Both the position numbers and the translations under genes were made by a program. Below, in pieces: positions 6,457 to 14,230 of a stretch of DNA of 23,407 nt. The notes below the pieces were generated by a model. It saw only the letters and a list, made by a program, of their open reading frames with translations. It was not told where the DNA came from and did not search any database. The DNA lies in assembly GCA_964012715.1 (NCBI GenBank), contig CAXGUG010000061.1, forward strand, positions 1-23,407, given 5' to 3'. Source of the stretch: UBA1479 sp964012715. GTDB taxonomy: Bacteria > Pseudomonadota > Alphaproteobacteria > Rhodospirillales > Casp-alpha2. The number at the start of each line of letters is the position of its first letter. The first letter of the stretch is position 1.

Positions 6457-7464
6457 ATGAACGAAATTAACGCCTCGACCCAGCTTGACGACCCGGCCCT
6501 CCGTTTCGATTGGACCGCCGAGGACGCCTTGGCCCTGTTCGCCCTGCCCTTTGCCGACCTGATGCATCAGGCGCAAACCCTGCACCGCCGTTATTTCGAC
6601 CCTAATAAAGTGCAGATGGCCTCGCTTCTGTCGGTCAAAACCGGCGGCTGCCCCGAGGATTGCGCCTATTGCCCGCAGGCGGCGCAGCACGATACGGACC
6701 TGGAAGCGTCGAAATTAATGGCGGTCGAGAGCGTTTTGGCCGAAGCCAAGCGCGCCAAGGACGCCGGAGCGACCCGCTATTGCATGGGTGCCGCCTGGCG
6801 CAGCCCCAAGGACCGCGACCTGGACGCCGTCTGCGCAATGATCGAAGGCGTGCGCGCCATGGGCATGGAAGCCTGCGCGACCCTGGGCATGCTGACCCCA
6901 CAACAGGCCCAGCGCCTGAGCGACGCCGGGTTGGACTACTACAATCACAATCTGGACACCTCCGAGAGCTATTATTCGGAAATCATCTCGACCCGGACCT
7001 ATGCCGACCGCCTGAACACCCTGCAATCCGTGCGGGATGCGGGGATCAAGGTCTGCTGCGGCGGGATTCTTGGCATGGGCGAAGGCCTGCGCGACCGCGC
7101 GGAAATGCTGGTCACCCTGGCCAACCTGCGCCCGCATCCGGAAAGCGTGCCGATCAACATGCTGGTTCAGGTCGAAGGCACGCCCCTTGAGGGCGTCGAA
7201 CAGGTCGATCCGCTGGATTTCGTGCGGACCATCGCCGTCGCCAAGATCATGATGCCGGCCTCGACCGTGCGCCTGTCGGCGGGCCGCGAGGAAATGTCCG
7301 ACGAGTTGCAGGCGCTGTGCTTCCTGGCCGGGGCCGGATCGATCTTCGTCGGGCCCAAGCTGTTGACCACGGCCAACCCGGAACAGGACCGCGACGCCGC
7401 CCTGTTCCAGCGCCTGGGCATCAGCGGCGAAGACATCGGTCCGATTTCTTCCGACACCCTATGA
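6457..7464 (+). CDS. bioB: Biotin synthase (radical SAM)
   Basis: A 335-residue biotin synthase, the last enzyme of biotin synthesis, which inserts sulfur into dethiobiotin using S-adenosylmethionine radicals. The radical SAM cysteines are C65, C69 and C72 (CPEDCAYC). The YYNHNLDTS segment and the C-terminal SAGREEM region are family-typical. The ATG at 6457 gives a usual length; its ribosome-binding site is weak, and an upstream in-frame GTG at 6322 would add 45 basic residues not expected in BioB. It is the first gene of bioBAFD, and its TGA overlaps the bioA ATG (ATGA), implying translational coupling. Confidence 0.97.
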   Translation: MNEINASTQLDDPALRFDWTAEDALALFALPFADLMHQAQTLHRRYFDPNKVQMASLLSVKTGGCPEDCAYCPQAAQHDTDLEASKLMAVESVLAEAKRAKDAGATRYCMGAAWRSPKDRDLDAVCAMIEGVRAMGMEACATLGMLTPQQAQRLSDAGLDYYNHNLDTSESYYSEIISTRTYADRLNTLQSVRDAGIKVCCGGILGMGEGLRDRAEMLVTLANLRPHPESVPINMLVQVEGTPLEGVEQVDPLDFVRTIAVAKIMMPASTVRLSAGREEMSDELQALCFLAGAGSIFVGPKLLTTANPEQDRDAALFQRLGISGEDIGPISSDTL

Positions 7465-8762
7465 ACGAGACGGGCGATACGCCCGCTTGGCTAACGGCGG
7501 GATACGACCGCATCTGGATGCCCTATACCCAGATGCAGACGGCCCCCCTGCCCCAAGCGGCAGTGGCGACCGAAGGCTCGCGCATCACGCTGTCCGACGG
7601 GCGGGAATTGATCGACGGCGTGGCCAGTTGGTGGGCCGCCTGCCACGGCTACAACCATCCGCATATCGTCGAGGCGATCCGCGATCAGGCGGCCAAGATG
7701 CCACATATCATGTTGGCCGGGCTGGCGAACGAGCCGGCCTTCACCCTGGCCCAGCGCTTTGCCGCCTTCGCCCCCGATCCCGATTACCGCGTGTTCTTTT
7801 CCGAATCCGGCTCGGTCTCGGTCGAGGTCGCGCTCAAGATCGCCGCCCAGTTCTGGCACAACAAGGGCGAGACGACGCGTAAGAAGTTCCTGTGCTTCCG
7901 GGGCGGCTATCATGGCGACACCTTCGCCACCATGGCCCTGTGCGACCCGGTCGATGGCTTCCACGCCGCCTTTCAGGGCGTGGTGCCGGGCCAACTGATC
8001 GCCGATCTGCCCCAGGACGATGCAACCGAAGCGGCGCTGGACGCCCTATTCGCCGAGCACGGCAAGACGATCGCCGCCGTGATCGTCGAACCCCTGGTTC
8101 AAGGTGCTGGGGGGATGCTGTTCCACGCGCCGCAAACCCTGCAACGCCTTCGTCGCCTGTGCGATGCCCACGGCCTGTTGCTGGTGTTCGATGAAATCTT
8201 CGCCGGGCTGGGCCGTCTGGGCACCATGCTGGCCGGGCAGCGCGCGGGCGTGGCTCCCGATATCCTGACCCTGTCCAAGACTTTGACCGGCGGCACGCTG
8301 CCGCTGTCGGCGACCCTGGCCTCGGGTCGGGTGTTTGAGGCGTTTCAATCGGACCGCCTGGAAGACTGTCTGATGCACGGCCCGACCTTTACCGGCAACG
8401 CCCTGGCCTGCGCCGCCGCCAATGCCTCGCTGGACCTGTTCGAGACGGAACCCCGTCTGGACCAGGTCAAGGCGCTGGAAGCCGCCCTAGGCCCGGCCCT
8501 GGCGCCCTGCCGCGACATGCCGGGGGTCAAGGACGTGCGCGCCCAAGGCGCCATCGGCGTGGTCGAATTGGATATCGGCGGGTTCGAGGAACTGGTCTGG
8601 TTGCGCCAGCGTTTCGTCGACGAAGGCGTGTTCATCCGCCCGTTCAGCAATATCGTCTACCTGACCCCGGCCTATAACATCGCCGCCGATGACTTGGCCC
8701 GCCTGACCGATGCTATACTTACCGTCGTCCCCGAATGGGCGGCGTGTTTCGGAAAGAAATAA
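7461..8762 (+). CDS. bioA: Adenosylmethionine-8-amino-7-oxononanoate aminotransferase
   Basis: A 433-residue class III PLP aminotransferase that makes 7,8-diaminopelargonate from KAPA, using S-adenosylmethionine as amino donor. The BioA-typical start WMPYTQM (19-25), SWWAACHGYNHP (57-68), the PLP-contact YHGDT (150-154), the cofactor aspartate in FDEIFAG (243-249, D244) and the Schiff-base lysine in LSKTLTGG (271-278, K273) identify it. GPTFTGNALAC further on is also characteristic. The start is fixed by the ATGA overlap with bioB. The stop is two bases before bioF. Confidence 0.95.
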   Translation: MNETGDTPAWLTAGYDRIWMPYTQMQTAPLPQAAVATEGSRITLSDGRELIDGVASWWAACHGYNHPHIVEAIRDQAAKMPHIMLAGLANEPAFTLAQRFAAFAPDPDYRVFFSESGSVSVEVALKIAAQFWHNKGETTRKKFLCFRGGYHGDTFATMALCDPVDGFHAAFQGVVPGQLIADLPQDDATEAALDALFAEHGKTIAAVIVEPLVQGAGGMLFHAPQTLQRLRRLCDAHGLLLVFDEIFAGLGRLGTMLAGQRAGVAPDILTLSKTLTGGTLPLSATLASGRVFEAFQSDRLEDCLMHGPTFTGNALACAAANASLDLFETEPRLDQVKALEAALGPALAPCRDMPGVKDVRAQGAIGVVELDIGGFEELVWLRQRFVDEGVFIRPFSNIVYLTPAYNIAADDLARLTDAILTVVPEWAACFGKK

Positions 8763-8764
8763 TC

Positions 8765-9964
8765 ATGTCCCGCTCCCTCGACGCCTTCGCCACGGAAAAG
8801 CTCGACGCCCTTGAGGCACAGGACCTGCGCCGCCGCGTGACCACGACCGAACGCACCGGCGTGATCGAGGTGACGCGCAACGGGCGGCGGATGATCTCGT
8901 TCTGCTGCAACGACTACCTGAACCTGTCGCAGCATCCGGCGGTGAAACAAGCGGCCAAGGACGCCATCGACCGCATGGGCGTCGGGTCCGGCTCATCCCG
9001 CCTGGTGACCGGCGACCATCCCCTGCTGCCCGAGTTGGAATCGCGCCTCGCCCGCCTGAAGGGCACCGACGATTGCTGCGTCATGGGCTCGGGCTTCCTG
9101 ACCAATTCCGGGGTGATCCCGACCCTGATTTCCGACAACGATCTGGTCCTGGCCGATGAATGGAGCCATGCTTGCATCATCGTCGGCAGCCGCCTGAGTC
9201 GCGGCACGATCCATCTGTTCCGCCATAACGATCTGGGCCACCTGCGCGCCCTGCTCGACAAATACCGCGCCAGCCATGACCGTTGCCTGGTCGTGACCGA
9301 CGGTGTGTTCTCGATGGACGGCGATCTGGCCCCGGTTCACGACATGGCCGCCCTGGCGTCGGAATACGACGCCTGGTTCATGACCGACGACGCCCATGGC
9401 ATCGGCGTGGTCGGCGCGGGCGGGCGCGGATCGACCTTTACCGGCGGCGGCAAGGCCCCGGTCGACCTGCAGATGGGCACCCTGTCCAAAGCCATCGGCG
9501 GATACGGCGGCTATCTCTGCGCCTCGCAGCCGGTGATCGACCTGATGCGCACGCGCTGCCGCACCTTCATTTATTCCACGGGCCTGCCGCCCGCCACGGT
9601 GGCCGCCGCCATCGCGGCCCTGGATATTATCGAGAACGAGCCCGATTACGCCCGCCTTCCGGTCGAAAAGGCGCAGCGCTTCACCCGCCGCCTGGGCCTG
9701 CCCCTGGCGGAAAGCCCGATCGTGCCGATCCTGTTGGGCGACACGGCGCGCACCATGGCCGCGCAGAAGGCTCTGGAAGACGCGGGATTCCTTGTCGTCG
9801 GCATCCGCCCGCCGACGGTGCCCGAAGGCACGGCGCGCCTGCGCCTGACCTTTACCGCCCGGCATGAAGACGCCGATATCGACCGCCTGGCCGACTTGAT
9901 CGCGGAAAAGGTTCTGGCGGGCGAAACCAGCGCGGGAGACGAGGCATTCCGGGCTACTTCGTAA
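8765..9964 (+). CDS. bioF: 8-amino-7-oxononanoate synthase
   Basis: A 399-residue alpha-oxoamine synthase that condenses pimeloyl thioester with alanine to give KAPA. Family signs are CNDYLNLS (48-55), GSGSSRLVTGDHP (74-86), DDAHGIGV (208-215) carrying the PLP aspartate, and TLSKAIGGYGGY (239-250) with the PLP lysine K242. The ATG at 8765 has GGAAAG about nine bases upstream at the end of bioA, giving a two-base gap; an in-frame ATG at 8735 lies inside bioA and adds ten residues outside the fold. The last 19 bases overlap the inferred start of bioD and contain its ribosome-binding site. Confidence 0.95.
   Translation: MSRSLDAFATEKLDALEAQDLRRRVTTTERTGVIEVTRNGRRMISFCCNDYLNLSQHPAVKQAAKDAIDRMGVGSGSSRLVTGDHPLLPELESRLARLKGTDDCCVMGSGFLTNSGVIPTLISDNDLVLADEWSHACIIVGSRLSRGTIHLFRHNDLGHLRALLDKYRASHDRCLVVTDGVFSMDGDLAPVHDMAALASEYDAWFMTDDAHGIGVVGAGGRGSTFTGGGKAPVDLQMGTLSKAIGGYGGYLCASQPVIDLMRTRCRTFIYSTGLPPATVAAAIAALDIIENEPDYARLPVEKAQRFTRRLGLPLAESPIVPILLGDTARTMAAQKALEDAGFLVVGIRPPTVPEGTARLRLTFTARHEDADIDRLADLIAEKVLAGETSAGDEAFRATS
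9934..9938 (+). promoter_or_regulatory. Ribosome-binding site that decides the bioD start
   Basis: GGGAG within bioF ends seven bases before an in-frame ATT at 9946, ideal spacing for initiation. No ATG, GTG or TTG occurs in the bioD frame between the in-frame TGA at 9865-9867 and a TTG at 10009, so this site is the best evidence for where BioD begins. Confidence 0.55.
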
Positions 9965-10608
9965 CTTCCAGCGGCACCGGCGTCGGCAAGACCTATGTCA
10001 CCGCGGCCTTGTGCCGCGCCTTGCAGGACCAGGGCCGCCCCGTGCGGGCGCTGAAGCCCGTGATCTCCGGCTGGGACGGCGACGATCCGGCGGCGGTCGC
10101 GGAATCGGACACCGGCCAAATCCTGGCGGCCCTCGGCCGAGCACCCGACAAGGCAACTATCGACGCCTGCTCCCCCTTTCGTTTCAAGGCCCCGCTGTCG
10201 CCCGACATGGCGGCGGCGCGCGAAGGCCGCGACATCGACTTCGACGGCCTGCTCGGCTTCTGCCGCCGCGAGATCGAACGCTCAGTCCCCGACGAAACCC
10301 TGCTGATCGAAGGGGTCGGCGGCGTGATGGTGCCCCTGACTGGGGACAAGACGGTGCTGGATTGGATGGCGGCGCTCGACCTGCCCGCCCTCTTGGTCGT
10401 CGGCAGCTACCTGGGCACCATCAGCCATACCCTGACGGCGGCCATGGCCCTACGCGCCCGCCACATCGCGATCCGCGCCATCATCATCAGCGAGTCCGAG
10501 GACAGCCCCGTCCCTTGCGAGGAGACGGCGGAAACCATCGGCCGCTTCCTGGAGGGCGCCGCGATCCACGTCGTGCCACGCGGCGGCGATCTGAACGGCG
10601 TAATCTGA
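9946..10608 (+). CDS. bioD: Dethiobiotin synthetase with apparent ATT start
   Basis: BioD carboxylates 7,8-diaminopelargonate to dethiobiotin using ATP, just before BioB. From 9946 the protein has 220 residues, the usual length. The nucleotide-binding loop is SSGTGVGKT (8-16, with K15 and T16 where E. coli BioD has them). ALKPVISGWD, SPDMAAAREG, LLIEGVGGVMVPL and GSYLGTISHTLTA are BioD-typical. The start is odd: the first standard start codon in this frame is a TTG at 10009, downstream of the P-loop, and would give a dead enzyme. The ATT at 9946 follows GGGAG at seven bases and yields the expected short lead into the first strand (xPGYFVTS). It overlaps bioF by 19 bases, which would favour coupled initiation. 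A mutation or sequencing error (ATG to ATT) is the alternative. Identity is firm, start is inferred. Confidence 0.9.
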   Translation: MPGYFVTSSGTGVGKTYVTAALCRALQDQGRPVRALKPVISGWDGDDPAAVAESDTGQILAALGRAPDKATIDACSPFRFKAPLSPDMAAAREGRDIDFDGLLGFCRREIERSVPDETLLIEGVGGVMVPLTGDKTVLDWMAALDLPALLVVGSYLGTISHTLTAAMALRARHIAIRAIIISESEDSPVPCEETAETIGRFLEGAAIHVVPRGGDLNGVI

Positions 10609-10613
10609 GCAAC

Positions 10614-10641
10614 AAAAAACCCGGGCCAAAGCCCGGGTTTT
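10614..10641. terminator. Bidirectional intrinsic terminator between bioD and icd
   Basis: An 11-bp perfect stem (AAAACCCGGGC, loop CAAA, GCCCGGGTTTT) flanked by A-runs on one side and T-runs on the other works on both strands. It closes the biotin operon on the plus strand and icd on the minus strand. Confidence 0.9.
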
Positions 10642-10670
10642 CCGTATTCAGATAATGACGTTGGTGGTTG

Positions 10671-11891
10671 TTACCACTTCGCCATTTCGTCCTTCATGCG
10701 GCCGTCCAGGACTTCCAGGAACTGCTGCGTGGTGCACCAGTTCTGATCCGGGCCGACGAGGATCGCGAGGTCCTTGGTCATCGAGCCGCTTTCGACGGCC
10801 TCGACGCAGACCTTTTCCAGGGCGGAGGCGAACTTGACCACGTCCGGGGTGCCGTCGAATTCGCCGCGATACTGCAGACCACGGGTCCAGGCGAAGATCG
10901 AGGCAATCGGATTGGTGGAGGTTTCCTTGCCCTGCTGGTGCAGGCGGTAGTGACGGGTCACCGTGCCGTGGGCGGCTTCAGCCTCGACGGTCTTTCCGTC
11001 CGGCGTCATCAGGACCGAGGTCATCAGACCCAGCGAGCCGAAGCCCTGGGCAACCGTATCGGACTGCACGTCGCCGTCGTAGTTCTTACAGGCCCAAACG
11101 AAGCCGCCTTCCCACTTCATGGCGCAAGCGACCATGTCGTCGATCAGGCGGTGTTCGTAGGTGATGCCGGCGGCCTTGAACTTGTCGGCGAATTCGTTGT
11201 CGAAGACTTCCTGGAACAGATCCATGAAGCGGCCGTCATAGGCCTTGAGGATCGTGTTCTTGGTCGACAGGTAGCAAGGCCAGCCGAGGCCGAGGGCGTA
11301 GTTCATGCAGGCCCGGGCGAAGCCGCGAATGGATTCGTCCAGGTTGTACATGGCCATGGCGACACCGGAGTCCGGCGCCTGGAAGACTTCGCGCTCGATC
11401 ACTTCACCGCCGTCGGTGGGCTCGAACTTGATGGTCAGCTTGCCCGCACCCGGGAACCGGAAATCGGTGGCGCGGTACTGATCGCCGAAAGCATGACGAC
11501 CGATGACGATGGGCTGGGTCCAACCCGGCACCAGGCGCGGCACGTTCTTGCAGATGATCGGCTGACGGAACACGGTGCCGCCCAGGATGTTACGGATGGT
11601 GCCGTTCGGCGAACGCCACATCTGCTTCAGGCCGAATTCCTCGACCCGGGCTTCGTCCGGGGTGATGGTCGCGCACTTCACGCCCACGCCGTACTGCTTG
11701 ATGGCGTTGGCGGAGTCGATCGTGATCTGGTCGTTGGTTTCGTCGCGCTTCTGCACGGACAGGTCGTAGTATTTAAGGTCGACGTCGAGGTAGGGCAGGA
11801 TCAGCTTGTCTTTGATGAATTCCCAGATGATCCGCGTCATCTCGTCGCCATCAAGCTCCACGATCGGGTTTTTGACCTGAATTTTCGCCAT
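10671..11891 (-). CDS. icd: NADP-dependent isocitrate dehydrogenase (dimeric, eukaryote-like type)
   Basis: A 406-residue isocitrate dehydrogenase of the subfamily shared by alphaproteobacteria and mitochondria, which oxidises isocitrate to 2-oxoglutarate and makes NADPH in the TCA cycle. The start MAKIQVKNPIVELDGDEMTR, WRSPNGTIRNILGGTVFR (substrate loop), IGRHAFGDQYRATD, LIDDMVA (metal aspartates) and EAAHGTVTRHYR (NADP site) are all family-typical and in order. GGAG lies nine bases before the ATG. It has its own promoter with a perfect TATAAT and a shared terminator behind it, so it is probably monocistronic. Confidence 0.97.
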   Translation of the reverse strand: MAKIQVKNPIVELDGDEMTRIIWEFIKDKLILPYLDVDLKYYDLSVQKRDETNDQITIDSANAIKQYGVGVKCATITPDEARVEEFGLKQMWRSPNGTIRNILGGTVFRQPIICKNVPRLVPGWTQPIVIGRHAFGDQYRATDFRFPGAGKLTIKFEPTDGGEVIEREVFQAPDSGVAMAMYNLDESIRGFARACMNYALGLGWPCYLSTKNTILKAYDGRFMDLFQEVFDNEFADKFKAAGITYEHRLIDDMVACAMKWEGGFVWACKNYDGDVQSDTVAQGFGSLGLMTSVLMTPDGKTVEAEAAHGTVTRHYRLHQQGKETSTNPIASIFAWTRGLQYRGEFDGTPDVVKFASALEKVCVEAVESGSMTKDLAILVGPDQNWCTTQQFLEVLDGRMKDEMAKW

Positions 11892-11935
11892 CAGTTGGTG
11901 CTCCGGTTGTCCCTTGGATAAAAGTTGCGGCGCAC

Positions 11936-11962
11936 ATTATATCCTGGCCCCCGTCCCTGCAA
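11936..11962 (-). promoter_or_regulatory. icd promoter
   Basis: On the minus strand a perfect TATAAT (11941-11936) lies 15 bp after TTGCAG, or 16 bp after CTTGCA. The spacing is short, but the -10 match is exact and the predicted leader is about 40 bases. Confidence 0.6.
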
Positions 11963-12009
11963 GATGGAGGCTGGCACAAAACCGGCGCGAATGACGGGTT
12001 TTTGGGGCC

Positions 12010-12603
12010 TTAAAGCCGGGCAGAGGCCGCGCGGGGGCCCGGTTGGGCCGACGCCGCCGCGATTTCCAGCGCTTGTTCCGGCGTCTTGGCGACCGACCAC
12101 AAGGCCGGCGCGTCGCCATAGGCGAAACCGCCGTCAACCACCGCGTCGAGCAATCCCGACAGGGCCTGCCAATAACCCGCGGCATCCAGGATCACGATCG
12201 GCTTGGCGTGCAGCCCCAATTGCTTCCAGGTCGCGACCTCGATCGTTTCGTCCAAGGTGCCAAGGCCACCCGGTAGAGTGACGAAGGCATCGGCCAGTTC
12301 GAACATCCGCTGTTTGCGGGAATGCATGCTGTCGGTGACGATCATCTCGGTCAGATCGTCGCGACCGACCTCGCGCTTGCGCAGGAATTCGGGGATCACG
12401 CCCGTGACCTCGCCGCCGCCGTCCAAGACCGCATCGGCGATCATTCCCATCAAGCCGACGCGCCCACCACCGTAGACTAGGCGAATGCCCCGCTCCGCCA
12501 TCAAGCGCCCCAATTCCGTCGCCGCCTGCGCATAGGCCGGATCGGTCCCGGCGCGAGAGCCGCAAAATACGCAAATGGCGGAAATATCAGAGGAATCGGG
12601 CAT
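12010..12603 (-). CDS. LOG-family phosphoribohydrolase (TIGR00730-type Rossmann protein)
   Basis: A 197-residue protein of the LONELY GUY family, which cleaves ribose 5-phosphate from nucleoside monophosphates; plant members release active cytokinins, and the bacterial role is mostly nucleotide turnover. It has ICVFCGSR (10-17), the glycine-rich YGGGRVGLMG (44-53), the catalytic MHSRKQRM (93-100) and PGGLGTLDE (111-119). I used the ATG at 12603, which gives the usual short lead, but it has no clear ribosome-binding site. An ATG at 12621 (six residues longer) or a GTG at 12660 are alternatives. It lies upstream of icd on the same strand, separated by about 120 bp containing the icd promoter. 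Confidence 0.9.
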   Translation of the reverse strand: MPDSSDISAICVFCGSRAGTDPAYAQAATELGRLMAERGIRLVYGGGRVGLMGMIADAVLDGGGEVTGVIPEFLRKREVGRDDLTEMIVTDSMHSRKQRMFELADAFVTLPGGLGTLDETIEVATWKQLGLHAKPIVILDAAGYWQALSGLLDAVVDGGFAYGDAPALWSVAKTPEQALEIAAASAQPGPRAASARL

Positions 12604-12772
12604 GGCGGGGGGTCGCTGCATCCGTTGACAATTACGTGACCGGGAAAGCTGACCGTTCACAGGCGGCTATGTAGTCGCTAGACTCCGCCCATGGGGTTCG
12701 GCTGGCCCGCGGCAGTATACGCCAGACCATGTCCGAAAAGTGATACTCTTTTGTTTCAAAAGGATCGGCAAC

Positions 12773-13252
12773 ATGCAGAAGTTCAAGACCACCACCCGGC
12801 GCATTCTCGCGGCCACCGCCGTCGTCGCCTCTTTGACGGCCGTCGGTGCGGGCGCCGCCATGGCCAGCGACGCGGGCGAAATCAAATATCGTAAGGCCGT
12901 GATGGAGGCCGTCGGCGGCCACATGCATGCCCTGGTCGGCATCGTGAAGGGCGAAACCGCCAACAAGGCCGATATGAAGGCGCTGGCGCAAGGCATGCTG
13001 GCCCTGGCCAAGATTTCGCAGAACATCTTCCCCAAGGGGTCCGACGCCATGGGCGGCGATACCGACGCCAAGATGGAAATCTGGGACAAAGCCGACGAGT
13101 TCAAGAAGGTCAATGCAGCCTTCGTCGATCATGCGACCAATCTGGTTGCCGCCGCCGAAACCGGCGATCCGAAGCAGCTTGGCGCAGCCGTGGGCGCCCT
13201 TGGCAAGAATTCTTGCAAGGCCTGCCACGACTCGTTCAAGAAGAAAGACTAA
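12773..13252 (+). CDS. Cytochrome c'/c-556 family protein
   Basis: A 159-residue exported monoheme cytochrome. A signal peptide (1-31, ending AAMA) is followed by the four-helix domain with the heme site CKACH at 148-152 near the C-terminus, the hallmark of class II cytochromes c. By aligning KYRKAVM (38-44) to the KYRQSAL segment of Alcaligenes cytochrome c' as I recall it, M44 falls on the distal position 16 (Leu there). Met here occurs in some five-coordinate cytochromes c', while low-spin c-556 proteins use a nearby Met as ligand, so NO binding versus electron transfer is undecided. K156 corresponds to the heme-side basic residue. AAGGA lies about ten bases before the ATG. A terminator follows. 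The facing cytochrome b561 gene may supply its electrons. Confidence 0.93.
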   Translation: MQKFKTTTRRILAATAVVASLTAVGAGAAMASDAGEIKYRKAVMEAVGGHMHALVGIVKGETANKADMKALAQGMLALAKISQNIFPKGSDAMGGDTDAKMEIWDKADEFKKVNAAFVDHATNLVAAAETGDPKQLGAAVGALGKNSCKACHDSFKKKD

Positions 13253-13259
13253 CTTTTCC

Positions 13260-13305
13260 GACGGGTATGCCGGGGTGCTCACAGCATCCCGGCCCGTCTT
13301 TATTT
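13260..13305 (+). terminator. Intrinsic terminator after the cytochrome c'/c-556 gene
   Basis: CCGGGGTGCT and AGCATCCCGG (13270-13279 and 13283-13292) form a 10-bp stem with one G-U pair, extended by ACGGG/CCCGT across a four-base bulge, and followed by CTTTATTT. It begins eight bases after the stop. Confidence 0.8.
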
Positions 13306-13330
13306 ATCGCCTAGCGCCCCAATCCGGCGG

Positions 13331-14032
13331 TTACCACTGCCATAGGATCCAGGCGACCGGCGCCCCCGCCACAATCAACGCCACCAAAACCCGACCCCAA
13401 CGCGTCGGGCCGTCGCTTGCTGCCGCGTCGACGTCGGGTTTGACCCCGGTGACCATGGGGCGGACCAGATTGTCGCCCTTGATCGCATGCAGCAGGATCG
13501 CGGCCACATGGGCCGCGACCAGCACGTAGATCACATTGATCGTGAAGTGATGAATGCCGGTCAGGCGGTCGCTCAACTCCTTGCCCGCGTATTTGAACAG
13601 CGGGCCTTCCAGGAAAATGTCGTCATTCGCGAATAGCCCGGTCCCGGCCTGAACGGCCAGGGCCGTCAGCAACAGCATCACCGACCAGCCGCCCATGGGG
13701 TTATGGCCGACGCTATGCTCTAAGCGGCCCCGCGCGAGCCCCAGGGCGTAGCGGATGACCGCACCCGGCCCTTTCAGGAATCCGGCAAAGCGGGCGTAAC
13801 GCCCGCCAACCAAGCCCCAGATGACCCGAAACAAGACCAAACCGACGACCGTCGTTCCGGCCACCACATGCAGGTCCATTTGCCACAGCCCACCGGTCAG
13901 CCCCGTCGCGGTCGCCGTTCCCACGGCGGCCAGAAGCACCCAATGGAACAGCCGGACCGGCAAATCCCAGACCCGCGCGCCCTTGGCGCCATTCGATGCC
14001 GATTGGCTGGATTCTTCAGTATTCGCGCTCAT
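13331..14032 (-). CDS. Cytochrome b561 family membrane protein
   Basis: A 233-residue diheme b-type cytochrome of the bacterial b561/Ni-hydrogenase b-subunit type (PF01292). Four core helices lie at about 27-46, 55-76, 115-135 and 160-182, with a fifth at 212-231. Likely heme histidines are H30 (RLFHW), H55 (DLHVVAG), one of H161/H162 (GIHHF) and H175 (AAHVA). These proteins pass electrons from the quinone pool to periplasmic c-type cytochromes. The ATG at 14032 has AGGAG nine bases upstream; the in-frame extension to 14089 is unlikely. It converges on the cytochrome c'/c-556 gene, which is a frequent partner in proteobacteria. Confidence 0.92.
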   Translation of the reverse strand: MSANTEESSQSASNGAKGARVWDLPVRLFHWVLLAAVGTATATGLTGGLWQMDLHVVAGTTVVGLVLFRVIWGLVGGRYARFAGFLKGPGAVIRYALGLARGRLEHSVGHNPMGGWSVMLLLTALAVQAGTGLFANDDIFLEGPLFKYAGKELSDRLTGIHHFTINVIYVLVAAHVAAILLHAIKGDNLVRPMVTGVKPDVDAAASDGPTRWGRVLVALIVAGAPVAWILWQW

Positions 14033-14230
14033 GACCGGGGCTCCTTTCTCGATTTCTAAAAAAATGCCCTTTGGCGGCAACCGTTGCAAGCGGCGGCTAG
14101 CGAGCGATCCGGCGGGGAAATCCTAGATGTCGATTGCGTTAAGGCCACGGGACCATTAGATGTTGAAGGATGTTCCAGGGGGCAACGAAGGGGGATGCCG
14201 CCGTTTTGTCGGCATCTGACAGATCACGCG

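Noticed and set aside
9865..9964. A programmed frameshift joining BioF to BioD
   Set aside because: No slippery heptamer or following structure is seen near the bioF end, and a good ribosome-binding site explains separate initiation better.
10009..10608. bioD starting at the TTG at 10009
   Set aside because: This start would remove the whole P-loop encoded just upstream in the same frame and has no ribosome-binding site at a proper distance.
10668..11921. A 417-codon open frame antisense to icd
   Set aside because: It mirrors a highly conserved gene and shows no recognisable motif or ribosome-binding site; it is a GC-rich shadow.
12625..12630. A perfect TTGACA as -35 of the cytochrome c'/c-556 promoter
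   Set aside because: No -10-like sequence lies 16-18 bp downstream on the plus strand.
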